Below are positions 1 to 7,423 of a stretch of 24,480 nucleotides of DNA, in pieces. The notes under the pieces are model-generated. The model had not been told where the DNA came from. It searched no databases and worked only from the letters and a program-made list of their open reading frames with translations. Position numbers and translations under genes: made by a program. This DNA is from UMGS1590 sp036303105 (lineage in GTDB: Bacteria > Bacillota > Peptococcia > Peptococcales > Peptococcaceae): contig JAXJBF010000036.1 of the NCBI GenBank assembly GCA_036303105.1, positions 1 to 24,480 on the forward strand, read 5' to 3'. Every line of letters begins with the position of its first letter. Position 1 is the stretch's first letter.

Positions 1-690
1 CATAGTTTAAAAGATATGCCAACAACGCTCCCTGAGGAATTGGGATTAACATGTTTTTTAGCGCGTTATGATCATAGAGATGCTTTATTAACGAAACATC
101 CAGGAGGCATTATGGATTTGCCAGAAGGAGCCATCGTTGGAACAAGCAGTTTACGCCGACGTTCTCAATTGCTGGCTATGCGTCCAGATCTAGAGGTGCG
201 TGATTTGCGTGGAAATGTGAATACACGATTACGCAAGTATCACGAAGGAGAATTTGATGCTGTTGTTTTAGCTGTAGCAGGGTTGGAACGTTTGGGATTT
301 TACGATGAAATCAATGAACGTTTAGATGACAACATTTTTATTCCTGCAGTGGGTCAAGGTGCACTTGTTATCGAATCGCGCAAGGATCGAGAGGACCTTT
401 TAGAAAAATTTAAAAAGATTAATGATGATACTACGTATCGTTGCGTAACGGCTGAACGTCAATTTATGTGTGCGTTGGAAGGCGGTTGTCAGGTTCCAAT
501 GGGTGCTTATGCCGTTATTGAAGAAGGAAAAATGAAGATTCATGGCTTTGTGGGTGCAGTGGATGGCTCAAAAATTTTAAGGGCAGAGATCGTTGGCGCT
601 TTAGAAGATTATATGAAAATAGGGCAGGCGCTTGCTGATAAATTACTTACAATTGGAGCGCGTGAACTATTAGATGAAGTTCGCAACTAA
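1..690 (+). CDS. hemC: Porphobilinogen deaminase (hydroxymethylbilane synthase), 3' part
   Basis: This cytosolic enzyme condenses four porphobilinogens into hydroxymethylbilane, the linear tetrapyrrole precursor. The frame is open from base 1 and the first residues (HSLKDMPTTLP) match the family's conserved HSxKDxP segment, so the ATG at 16 is internal and the true start lies upstream of the window. Other family signatures are the arginine-rich SSLRRRSQL block, the RDLRGNVNTRL block and the LEGGCQVPMGA loop. The cysteine of that loop (codon 487-489) is the one that carries the dipyrromethane cofactor in characterised enzymes. The C-terminal domain appears complete. The stop at 688-690 lies 16 bases before the next gene, whose product uses the hydroxymethylbilane made here. 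The product identity is secure; only the N-terminus is missing. Confidence 0.97.
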   Translation, partial: HSLKDMPTTLPEELGLTCFLARYDHRDALLTKHPGGIMDLPEGAIVGTSSLRRRSQLLAMRPDLEVRDLRGNVNTRLRKYHEGEFDAVVLAVAGLERLGFYDEINERLDDNIFIPAVGQGALVIESRKDREDLLEKFKKINDDTTYRCVTAERQFMCALEGGCQVPMGAYAVIEEGKMKIHGFVGAVDGSKILRAEIVGALEDYMKIGQALADKLLTIGARELLDEVRN

Positions 691-695
691 GTATG

Positions 696-701
696 AAGGA
701 G
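696..701 (+). promoter_or_regulatory. Ribosome binding site deciding the cobA-hemD start
   Basis: AAGGAG sits 5 bases before the ATG at 707. An in-frame ATG at 674 lies inside the end of hemC without such a site and would add 11 residues not expected in the family, so 707 is preferred. Confidence 0.7.
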
Positions 702-706
702 TTTTT

Positions 707-2227
707 ATGAATAAAGGATATGTTTATTTGGTTGGTGCTGGTCCAGGCGATATCGGGTTAATCACGGTTAAGGGCCTGGAGTGTATAAAACGTGCAGATG
801 TAATCGTATACGATCGCTTGGCCAATCCGCGCTTGCTTTCCTACGCAAAAGCAGATGCAAAATATATTTATGTTGGAAAAACACCAGATCATCATACGTT
901 AAAACAGGAAGAAATTAATCAAGTATTGGTCGACGAAGCGACTAAGGGAAATATTGTTACACGTTTAAAAGGCGGAGACCCTTATGTGTTTGGTCGCGGG
1001 GGTGAAGAAGGCGAGACATTGAAGGATGCTGGGATTCTTTTTGAAGTGGTTCCAGGAATTACTTCTGCAATTGCTGTGCCATCCTATGCAGGAATTCCAG
1101 TAACACATCGCCATTTAACTTCAACTTTCACCGTTATTACGGGCCATGAAGATCCTATGAAAGCCAGCAGCCAGATCAATTGGTCGCGCTTGGCTGAAGA
1201 TCCAGGAACGTTGATTTTCTTAATGGGCGTTGGACATCTCTCTCAAATTGTTCAACAGCTCATTGCAAATGGGAAAAGCGACGAGACGCCAATTGCGCTG
1301 ATTCGTTGGGGAACACGTCCTGAACAACAGGTTGTAGTTGGGACCTTAGCAACCATCGTAGAAGATGTTGCTCGCGCGGGTTTAACTTCTCCTGCGATTA
1401 TTATTGTGGGTGATGTTGTTAAGATGCGTGATACATTAAGCTGGTTTGAACATAAGCCTTTATTTGGACAAAGAATACTTGTGACACGTGCCCGTGAACA
1501 GGCCAGTGTATTTTCTAATATGATTGAAGAAGCCGGCGGAGAAGCATGGGAAGCACCTACAATTGCCATTGATTCAGCAGCTGATACAGACGAATTAAAG
1601 AAGGCTGTTTATGAAGCTGGCGCATATGATTGGGTCATTTTCACTAGCGTAAATGGTGTCAATGCTTTCTTTGACTGTATGCGTGATAATAAATTGGATA
1701 TTCGCAGCCTTGGTGAAGCGAAAATTTGTGCAATCGGGCCAAAGACGAAAGAGGCGTTAGAGGCAAAGGGGTTATTAGTGGAAGCCATGCCTGAGAAGTT
1801 TGTTGCCGAAAGCGTTGTTGAATGTTTGAAGCCGTTGTTAAGTCCAGGAGAACGCATTCTTTTACCACGTTCTGATCTTGCGAGAAAAGTTCTTGTAGAT
1901 ACGTTGGAAGAAATGGGCATGTATGTTGACGAGGTTGTTGCTTATCATACGGTTAAAGTTAACCGTTTTGATAATGAAATTATTGAAAAAATTAAGGATA
2001 AATCTATTCATATTGTAACATTTACCAGCTCATCAACAGTGAAAAACTTTATGGAATTAATAGAAGATAAAACCATTCTTGAAGGTATTAAGCTGGCATC
2101 AATTGGACCAGTCACAACAAAAACATTAAAAGATTTTGGCTTAACACCAGATATTGAAGCAGTGGATTATACCATCCAAGGCTTATTTAACGCGATTGTA
2201 GAAGCAATTCATAAAAATCAAGAATAA
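707..2227 (+). CDS. cobA-hemD: Fused uroporphyrinogen-III C-methyltransferase / uroporphyrinogen-III synthase
   Basis: This is a 506-residue bifunctional protein. Residues about 4-245 are the SAM-dependent C-methyltransferase (SUMT, CobA), with the glycine-rich GAGPGD loop at 10-15, the RLKGGDPYVFGRGGEE segment and PGITSAIAVPSYAGIPVTHR. It methylates uroporphyrinogen III at C2 and C7 to precorrin-2, the entry to siroheme and cobalamin. Residues about 254-505 are the HemD fold (start GQRILVTRAREQ, then WVIFTSVNGV and a later TFTSSSTVKNF block), which closes and inverts ring D of hydroxymethylbilane. The fusion therefore both makes uroporphyrinogen III and diverts it. It lies between hemC and hemL in one operon. 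CobA-HemD fusions are known in Firmicutes. HemD is poorly conserved, so that half rests on fold-level motifs, the fusion and the context. Confidence 0.95.
   Translation: MNKGYVYLVGAGPGDIGLITVKGLECIKRADVIVYDRLANPRLLSYAKADAKYIYVGKTPDHHTLKQEEINQVLVDEATKGNIVTRLKGGDPYVFGRGGEEGETLKDAGILFEVVPGITSAIAVPSYAGIPVTHRHLTSTFTVITGHEDPMKASSQINWSRLAEDPGTLIFLMGVGHLSQIVQQLIANGKSDETPIALIRWGTRPEQQVVVGTLATIVEDVARAGLTSPAIIIVGDVVKMRDTLSWFEHKPLFGQRILVTRAREQASVFSNMIEEAGGEAWEAPTIAIDSAADTDELKKAVYEAGAYDWVIFTSVNGVNAFFDCMRDNKLDIRSLGEAKICAIGPKTKEALEAKGLLVEAMPEKFVAESVVECLKPLLSPGERILLPRSDLARKVLVDTLEEMGMYVDEVVAYHTVKVNRFDNEIIEKIKDKSIHIVTFTSSSTVKNFMELIEDKTILEGIKLASIGPVTTKTLKDFGLTPDIEAVDYTIQGLFNAIVEAIHKNQE
1942..1974. repeat. Imperfect inverted repeat inside the HemD-coding half
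   Basis: The arms are TTATCA (1942-1947) plus ACGGTTA (1949-1955), and TAACCGT (1960-1966) plus TGATAA (1969-1974). This gives 13 paired bases around a 4-base loop, with a small internal bulge. It lies inside a coding region. No function is known; it may be chance, an mRNA hairpin or a protein-binding site. Confidence 0.4.
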
Positions 2228-2263
2228 ATTTTTTTTACATGATCGATTAACTTGAAATTTTTT

Positions 2264-2270
2264 AAAGGAG
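2264..2270 (+). promoter_or_regulatory. Ribosome binding site deciding the hemL start
   Basis: AAAGGAG lies 8 bases before the ATG at 2279. In-frame alternatives at 2252 (TTG, upstream of the site) and 2273 (2 bases after it) are less plausible. Confidence 0.7.
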
Positions 2271-2278
2271 AAATGATT

Positions 2279-3577
2279 ATGTCATATCAATTTGAGCAAT
2301 CAAAAGCAGCTTTTGCTGAAGCACAAAAAGTTATTCCTGGTGGGGTTAACAGCCCAGTGCGTGCTTTTAAGGCGGTAGGCGAGGTACCTGTTTTTGTTGA
2401 GCATGGTGAAAAAGCCCATATTACTGATATTGATGGGCAGACTTATGTTGATTTTGTTTGCTCGTGGGGGCCTCTGATTCTTGGGCATCGCCATCCAAAG
2501 GTGGTTAATGCGATTCAAGAAGCATTAGAACATGGTACAACTTTTGGCATGCCAACAGTGCTTGAAACCAAAATGGCCGAACTTATTTGTGAGCTCATCC
2601 CTTCAGTTGAGATGGTGCGCATGGTATCTTCTGGGACAGAAGCTACCATGAGTGCATTGCGTTTGGCACGTGGTTATACGAAACGTGATTTTATCATCAA
2701 GTTTGAAGGTTGCTATCATGGCCACGCAGATCATCTGTTAATTAACGCTGGTTCTGGTGCGATGACCTTCGGCGTTCCATCAAGCCCTGGTGTACCTGCT
2801 GATGTAGCAAAAGAAACATTGGTTGCAAAGTATAATGATTTGGAAAGTGTTAAGACATTGTTTGAACAGCATCCAAATGACATTGCAGCAGTTATTGTTG
2901 AACCAATTCCTGGCAATATGGGACTGATTATGCCACAAGATGGATTCTTGGAAGGATTGCGTGAGTTAACATCCGAATATGGCGCGGTTTTAATTTTTGA
3001 TGAAGTTATTTCAGGTTTCCGTGCCAGTGACGGTGGCGCTCAAAAAGTATTTGGTGTGATTCCAGACCTTACTTGCTTAGGGAAAATTATTGGTGGCGGA
3101 CTTCCTGTTGGCGCATTTGGTGGTAAAAAGGAAATCATGGAATGCTTGTCACCATCTGGTCCAGTCTATCAAGCAGGGACTCTTTCTGGCAATCCATTAG
3201 CAATGTCCGCAGGTTTCGCAGCACTATCTGTATTAAAGCAAGAACAACCTTATGATGCACTTGCAGAAAAAGGAAAGGTGTTGGCAAATGGCCTGCGAGA
3301 ACTTGCGAAAAAACACAGTGTTGATGTTACCGTGAATCAATTTGGGTCATTATTGACAGTTTTCTTTACGAATGGTCCAGTATCTTGCTATGCAGATGCT
3401 ACAACATCCAACACGGAAAAGTTTGCTAAATTCTTCAGTGTTATGCTTGAAAATGGCGTTCATTTACCACCATCTCAGTTCGAATGCTGGTTCCTTTCTA
3501 CAGCACATACGCAAGAAGATATTGAAAAAACCTTGTCTGCTGCTGATATTGCTTTTGCTGAAGTAGGAAAAATGTAA
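2279..3577 (+). CDS. hemL: Glutamate-1-semialdehyde 2,1-aminomutase
   Basis: This PLP-dependent enzyme of 432 residues, the usual family length, converts glutamate-1-semialdehyde to 5-aminolevulinate in the C5 route to heme. It begins with the typical IPGGVNSPVRAF region. The cofactor-binding segment SSGTEATMSALRLARG and FEGCYHGHAD follow, then VIVEPIPGN, IFDEVISGFR and the CLGKIIGGGLPVGAFGG block. The lysine of that last block (about residue 269) is the expected Schiff-base residue. Its presence indicates that the cell makes aminolevulinate from glutamyl-tRNA rather than from glycine and succinyl-CoA. The partner gene hemA is not in the window. The stop overlaps the miaB start by one base (TAATG), so the two are translationally coupled. 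An eight-T run in the gap before the gene has no stem upstream and is not read as a terminator. Confidence 0.97.
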   Translation: MSYQFEQSKAAFAEAQKVIPGGVNSPVRAFKAVGEVPVFVEHGEKAHITDIDGQTYVDFVCSWGPLILGHRHPKVVNAIQEALEHGTTFGMPTVLETKMAELICELIPSVEMVRMVSSGTEATMSALRLARGYTKRDFIIKFEGCYHGHADHLLINAGSGAMTFGVPSSPGVPADVAKETLVAKYNDLESVKTLFEQHPNDIAAVIVEPIPGNMGLIMPQDGFLEGLRELTSEYGAVLIFDEVISGFRASDGGAQKVFGVIPDLTCLGKIIGGGLPVGAFGGKKEIMECLSPSGPVYQAGTLSGNPLAMSAGFAALSVLKQEQPYDALAEKGKVLANGLRELAKKHSVDVTVNQFGSLLTVFFTNGPVSCYADATTSNTEKFAKFFSVMLENGVHLPPSQFECWFLSTAHTQEDIEKTLSAADIAFAEVGKM

Positions 3578-4905
3578 TGTACAAAAAGTTTTTCATTCAA
3601 ACCTTTGGCTGTCAAATGAATGAACATGACTCAGAGGTAATGGCAGGATTATTAGAAGAACGATTTTATATTCCAACAAAAGATATCAAAGAAGCAGACT
3701 TTATTCTATTAAATACCTGTTGTATTCGTGAAAAAGCAGAAAGTAAAGTATTGAGTATGCTGGGATCATTGAAAAAACTGAAGGCTAAAAAACCGTCGTT
3801 GATTGTTGGCGTTTGCGGTTGCATGATTCAGCAGAAAAATATTGTTCCAAAGATTCTACATGCATGCCCTTTTGTGAACCTCATGTTTGGGACAAATAAT
3901 ATGGCGCAATTACCGGATTATCTTGAAAGAATAGAGAAATATGGTCAACCTGTCTATGAGATTGTTGACGAAGATTCGAGTGCGGACTTGAAATTGCCAG
4001 CCAGTCGAGAGTTCCCGTTTAAAGCCTTTGTGAACATCATGTATGGATGTAATAATTTTTGCACCTATTGTATCGTTCCATATGTTCGCGGACGTGAACG
4101 TAGCAGAAAAAAAGAGGATATTATCGCAGAGGTTAAGGAGCTTGTAGCGGATGGAGCCATAGAAGTTATGTTGTTGGGGCAAAATGTTGATTCGTATGGC
4201 AATGACTTTAAGGATTCTGTAAGCTTTGCGGATTTGTTAAAAGAAATAGACGATATTCCTGGAATTGAACGCATACGCTTTATGACATCACATCCGAAGG
4301 ACTTTTCTTTGGAACTGATTGATGTGATCAAGAATAGCAAACATATTTGTCATTCACTCCATCTTCCAGTTCAGTCTGGTTCAAATGAAGTATTAAAGCG
4401 TATGAATCGAAAATATACACGGGAAAGATACCTTAAAATTGTTCATGCAATGCGTGAAGCGATCCCAGATGTTGCACTGACAACAGATATTATTGTGGGC
4501 TTTCCAGGAGAAACTGAAGAACAATTTCAGGAAACGGTTGATCTAGTGGAAACAGTTGGATTTGACAATGCTTTTTCATTCATCTATTCAAAACGGCCTG
4601 GAACTGCTGCAGAAAAATTTGAGGATCAGATTCCACTGGAAATAAAAAAAGAGCGGCTTCAGCGCTTAAATACAAGCCTCTCTAAATGGAGCTTATACCA
4701 TAACAAAAAATATGAAGGCCAAAATGTAAAAGTTTTGGTTGAAGGTTTAAGCGAAAACAACGATAATATGCTTAGCGGTCGAACTGATACAGGTAAAACC
4801 GTTATTTTCCAAGGTGATCCATCGCTGATTGGAAAAATAGTAAATGTAGATATCACCACGGCTCAAACGTGGGTATTAAAAGGAAAATTGGAGGAAGAAA
4901 ATTAA
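3577..4905 (+). CDS. miaB: tRNA-2-methylthio-N6-isopentenyladenosine-37 synthase (methylthiotransferase MiaB)
   Basis: This 442-residue radical-SAM methylthiotransferase adds a methylthio group to C2 of i6A37 in tRNAs reading UNN codons, giving ms2i6A37. The N-terminal UPF0004 domain has the three expected auxiliary-cluster cysteines at C12 (FGCQMNEHDSE), C48 (LNTCCIREKAE) and C82 (GCMIQ). The radical-SAM cluster is C158-x3-C162-x2-C165 in YGCNNFCTYCIVPYVRG. FPGETEEQF follows, and a TRAM-type RNA-binding tail lies at about 370-440. HDSE and NNFCTYC mark it as MiaB rather than RimO or MtaB. Its substrate is made by MiaA, encoded 12 kb downstream. A weak AGGAA-type site precedes the start, and translation is probably coupled to hemL. 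Its stop overlaps the following YmcA-like gene by one base, a neighbourhood also known in Bacillus subtilis (ymcB-ymcA). Confidence 0.97.
   Translation: MYKKFFIQTFGCQMNEHDSEVMAGLLEERFYIPTKDIKEADFILLNTCCIREKAESKVLSMLGSLKKLKAKKPSLIVGVCGCMIQQKNIVPKILHACPFVNLMFGTNNMAQLPDYLERIEKYGQPVYEIVDEDSSADLKLPASREFPFKAFVNIMYGCNNFCTYCIVPYVRGRERSRKKEDIIAEVKELVADGAIEVMLLGQNVDSYGNDFKDSVSFADLLKEIDDIPGIERIRFMTSHPKDFSLELIDVIKNSKHICHSLHLPVQSGSNEVLKRMNRKYTRERYLKIVHAMREAIPDVALTTDIIVGFPGETEEQFQETVDLVETVGFDNAFSFIYSKRPGTAAEKFEDQIPLEIKKERLQRLNTSLSKWSLYHNKKYEGQNVKVLVEGLSENNDNMLSGRTDTGKTVIFQGDPSLIGKIVNVDITTAQTWVLKGKLEEEN
4890..4894 (+). promoter_or_regulatory. Ribosome binding site deciding the YmcA-like start
   Basis: GGAGG (within GGAGGAA) lies 10 bases before the ATG at 4905. 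An in-frame GTG at 4869 would start 12 codons earlier, upstream of this site and deep inside miaB, so 4905 is chosen. Confidence 0.65.
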
Positions 4906-5309
4906 TGAGTATTTATGACAAAGCTAAAGCACTTGCCGATGAAATTGCAGCTAGTGATGAACTCCGTCGAGTAAAAGAAACTGAATTAAAGATGTTGATT
5001 GATCTTCCAGCGCGTGAAATCGTTGAAACTTATCAGCAGATTCAGATGGATGCTATTAACGCTGGTATTTCTTATGATGAACTTGACGATGAAAAGAAAG
5101 CGCAGCTTACTGATCTTGAGAACAAGATGCAGGAAAATGCTGTGATTGTTGAGTACATGAATGCCAACCAAGAGCTTAATCAAATGTTAGAATCTGTTAA
5201 TATGATTATTTCCAGTGCTCTCAACGATAATAATGGCGGTGGATGCAGCAGTTGCTCTTCCGCAGGAAACTGTGGTGAAAATGATTGTTGCAGCTCATGT
5301 GGTCATTGA
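4905..5309 (+). CDS. YlbF/YmcA-family protein with cysteine-rich tail
   Basis: This is a small 134-residue, mainly helical protein of the YlbF/YmcA (RicF/RicA) family. Residues 1-105 are charged amphipathic helices opening with MSIYDKAKALADEIAASDEL and continuing through EYMNANQELNQMLESVNMII, the family's typical ending. After a glycine/asparagine hinge, the last 21 residues hold six cysteines (C114, C117, C123, C128, C129, C132) and a terminal histidine. In B. subtilis the Ric proteins form a complex carrying [4Fe-4S] clusters that supports RNase Y-dependent mRNA processing, and ymcA lies directly after the miaB orthologue. Family, position and tail together suggest an Fe-S-binding RicA-like role, but that is inference. 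The RicT (YaaT) partner is not in the window. It is the last gene before a strong terminator. Confidence 0.85.
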   Translation: MSIYDKAKALADEIAASDELRRVKETELKMLIDLPAREIVETYQQIQMDAINAGISYDELDDEKKAQLTDLENKMQENAVIVEYMNANQELNQMLESVNMIISSALNDNNGGGCSSCSSAGNCGENDCCSSCGH

Positions 5310-5342
5310 TTCAGAAGTAAAATAGAATAAAATATAGCATTG

Positions 5343-5386
5343 AACCTTGTAGCAAGCATTTCGATGTGCTGGTTACAAGGTTTTTT
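5343..5386 (+). terminator. Rho-independent terminator ending the hemC-to-ymcA unit
   Basis: The outer arms AACCTTGTA (5343-5351) and TACAAGGTT (5374-5382) pair perfectly over 9 bases. Inner pairing AGCA (5355-5358) with TGCT (5367-5370) closes the loop. The stem runs straight into six Ts (5381-5386). It lies 34 bases after the stop at 5309. Confidence 0.9.
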
Positions 5387-5454
5387 ATATACAACGCAAT
5401 TCGATAGCATCGGTTATAAGATGAATTATCAAACCTAATGAAAACACGAATGCG

Positions 5455-5483
5455 TTGAAATGAAGGAAATTATGTAGTACTAT
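5455..5483 (+). promoter_or_regulatory. Candidate sigma-A-type promoter for the ABC-F-led unit
   Basis: TTGAAA (5455-5460) and TACTAT (5478-5483) are separated by 17 bases, downstream of the terminator and 48 bases before the ABC-F start. The -10 matches consensus at only four of six positions, so this is a candidate. A promoter is expected here because the upstream unit terminates. The rest of 5387-5530 holds no gene. Confidence 0.45.
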
Positions 5484-5523
5484 ATACGGTAGAAAATTAT
5501 AGAAACATACCGAAATGAAGGAA
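5457..5523. repeat. Twelve-base direct repeat in the ABC-F leader
   Basis: GAAATGAAGGAA occurs exactly at 5457-5468 and 5512-5523, a 55-base offset. The second copy supplies the ABC-F ribosome binding site (AAGGAA at 5518-5523). The first has an ATG-TAG start-stop pair shortly after it (5472-5477). Whether it matters is unknown. Confidence 0.5.
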
Positions 5524-5530
5524 TAAGATT

Positions 5531-7423
5531 ATGAGCATACTGCAGGCAAACAGCCTTGAGAAGGTGTTTATTACAAATACAATATTTAAGGATATTAGTT
5601 TTACCATTAATTCTGGTCAAAAAGTTGGATTGGTGGGTCCGAATGGTGCTGGAAAATCTACTTTGATGAAGTGTATTGCAGGACTTGAAGATGTAGACTC
5701 AGGCACAATTTCTTTTGCCAAAGGCGCGACTTTTGGATATTTAGCGCAACAAGTTAATCTTGACCTAGAGAAGACACTGCGCGAAATTATTCTTGAAGCA
5801 TTTGAGGATGTTTTAAAACTGTATCAAGAAATTCGTTCTTTAGAGATACGTATTTCTCGGGAACAAGACGCTGAAAGACAGAAACAGTTTTTACAGGTTT
5901 ATCAGGAGAAGCAATCTGAGTATGAAAAACGCAATGGATATGCTGTTGAAAGTCATGTGAAAGGAATTGTGTTGGGTCTTGGATTCTCGGAAGATGATTT
6001 GGAACGTAAAGTAGAAAGCTTTAGTGGCGGTGAGCGTACGCGTGTAATGTTGGCGCGCCAGTTAGCACGGGATCCGGATATTTTACTATTGGATGAACCA
6101 ACAAACCATTTAGATCTTCCTGCAATAGAGTGGTTGGAAGTTTTCTTAAAAAACTTCAAGGGGACGGTCCTTGTAATTTCACACGATGAATATTTTCTGG
6201 ATGCTATTGTAGATACTGTGATGGATCTGGAACATCAAAGCCTGACGATCTATCCGATGGGCTTTTTTAAATATAAAGAAGAAAAGAAGAAGCAACGTGC
6301 CATTCAACATAAGCATTTTCTCGAACAACAAAAGAAAATTGCTAAAGAATTGGAATATATTCGGCGTAATCGTGCTGGAGTAAACTCAAAGCAAGCTAGA
6401 GGCCGTGAAAAAAAACTTATGCGGCAAACTTTCATAAGTGACATTAGTGAAGGCGATAATATAAATATTGGTTCCTATGCGGTCGGTGAAAGCGCTCGTT
6501 TTGTGTTATCCGTAAACGGATTAAACTTGAATGTTGCAGGTAAGCAACTTGCTGAAAATATTAAATTTGATATTCAAGCCAAGGAAAAAGTGTCCATTAT
6601 TGGAAGAAATGGTGTTGGCAAAAGTTCACTGCTCAAACAGATTATTCGTGAGATCGAGTCGGATGATAGTAAAGTTGTAAAGTTAGGAAACCGTGTACAG
6701 TATGCGTATTTTGATCAGCATCAAATGGCTTTAGATGAATCGAAAACTGTTTTGGAACAAACCCTTGCCAGTTGTGATTTAAAAGTCAGTGAAGCCAAAA
6801 CATTGCTTGCACGATATTTGTTTCGAGAAGACGATTTGGAACGGCCGATTTCACTACTTTCTGGTGGAGAGAAAGTTCGACTTTCCTTTATGATTTTATT
6901 ATTCGACGAGCCAAATTTTTTGATCTTGGATGAACCAACCAATCATTTAGATATGGAATCGAAAGAAATCATTGTTCATTTTTTGCAGGAATTCAAAGGA
7001 TCTATTTTGGTTGTTTCTCATGATCGAGAGCTTCTTAATAATGTCACAGAACGTACATTGGAGATGGCTGATGGCTCATTAACGTCTTATCTTGGAAATT
7101 ATAATTATTACAAAGAAAAAAAGGAACTCTTGCTTGCATTGGCGCAAGAAAACAAGCAACAAAAAGAATCTCAGAAGGCAACGCCAAAGCGTAAATCTTC
7201 TGGCATAAGCAAAAGTAAGCTTCGTGATGAGATTGCAAATTTAGAAAAGCGTATCGAAGCACTGGAGATAAAAATTGAGCAGCTTAATGAGGAATTAACG
7301 CAACCAGGCGCATGTTATAGTGAAATTGCTAAAAATCTAGAAGATGCAAACAATGAGTTAGAAACAACAATGGATACGTGGCAGGAAAAATCTGAATTAC
7401 TAGAGGAGGTTTTAAATCCATGA
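5531..7423 (+). CDS. ABC-F family ribosome-associated ATPase (YdiF-like)
   Basis: This is a 630-residue protein with two ABC ATPase domains and no membrane segments, so it is an ABC-F translation factor rather than a transporter. The first domain has Walker A GPNGAGKST at 36-44, signature FSGGERTR at about 164 and Walker B LLLDEPTNHLD with D188-E189. The second has Walker A GRNGVGKSS at 358-366, signature LSGGEK at 443-448 and DEPTNHLD at 467. Between them (about 225-320) is a basic helical linker, the P-site-tRNA-interaction region of this family, rich in Arg/Lys near 277-297. The C-terminal 75 residues are a coiled coil, as in YdiF and Uup. Family members bind the ribosomal E site and relieve stalled or drug-blocked peptide-bond formation. 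Housekeeping or antibiotic-protecting roles cannot be separated by sequence alone. The stop overlaps the next start (ATGA). Confidence 0.93.
   Translation: MSILQANSLEKVFITNTIFKDISFTINSGQKVGLVGPNGAGKSTLMKCIAGLEDVDSGTISFAKGATFGYLAQQVNLDLEKTLREIILEAFEDVLKLYQEIRSLEIRISREQDAERQKQFLQVYQEKQSEYEKRNGYAVESHVKGIVLGLGFSEDDLERKVESFSGGERTRVMLARQLARDPDILLLDEPTNHLDLPAIEWLEVFLKNFKGTVLVISHDEYFLDAIVDTVMDLEHQSLTIYPMGFFKYKEEKKKQRAIQHKHFLEQQKKIAKELEYIRRNRAGVNSKQARGREKKLMRQTFISDISEGDNINIGSYAVGESARFVLSVNGLNLNVAGKQLAENIKFDIQAKEKVSIIGRNGVGKSSLLKQIIREIESDDSKVVKLGNRVQYAYFDQHQMALDESKTVLEQTLASCDLKVSEAKTLLARYLFREDDLERPISLLSGGEKVRLSFMILLFDEPNFLILDEPTNHLDMESKEIIVHFLQEFKGSILVVSHDRELLNNVTERTLEMADGSLTSYLGNYNYYKEKKELLLALAQENKQQKESQKATPKRKSSGISKSKLRDEIANLEKRIEALEIKIEQLNEELTQPGACYSEIAKNLEDANNELETTMDTWQEKSELLEEVLNP

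Noticed and set aside
16..18. ATG at 16 as the start of hemC
   Set aside because: The frame is open to base 1 and encodes the conserved HSLKD residues upstream of this ATG, so it is an internal methionine of a gene cut by the window edge.
1252..1569. Open frames on the minus strand, here and throughout the window
   Set aside because: They lie opposite strongly supported + strand genes, show no family motifs, and look like shadows of coding sequence.
2229..2236. Eight-T run between cobA-hemD and hemL as a terminator
   Set aside because: No stem can be formed from the bases before it, and hemL follows closely with its own ribosome site.
3372..3566. Short + strand frame inside hemL
   Set aside because: It lies in another frame entirely within the conserved hemL gene and has no recognisable domain or ribosome site.
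5310..5530. Small RNA, tRNA or riboswitch in the largest intergenic gap
   Set aside because: Apart from the terminator, promoter candidate and repeat, I see no cloverleaf, T-box element or known riboswitch core.
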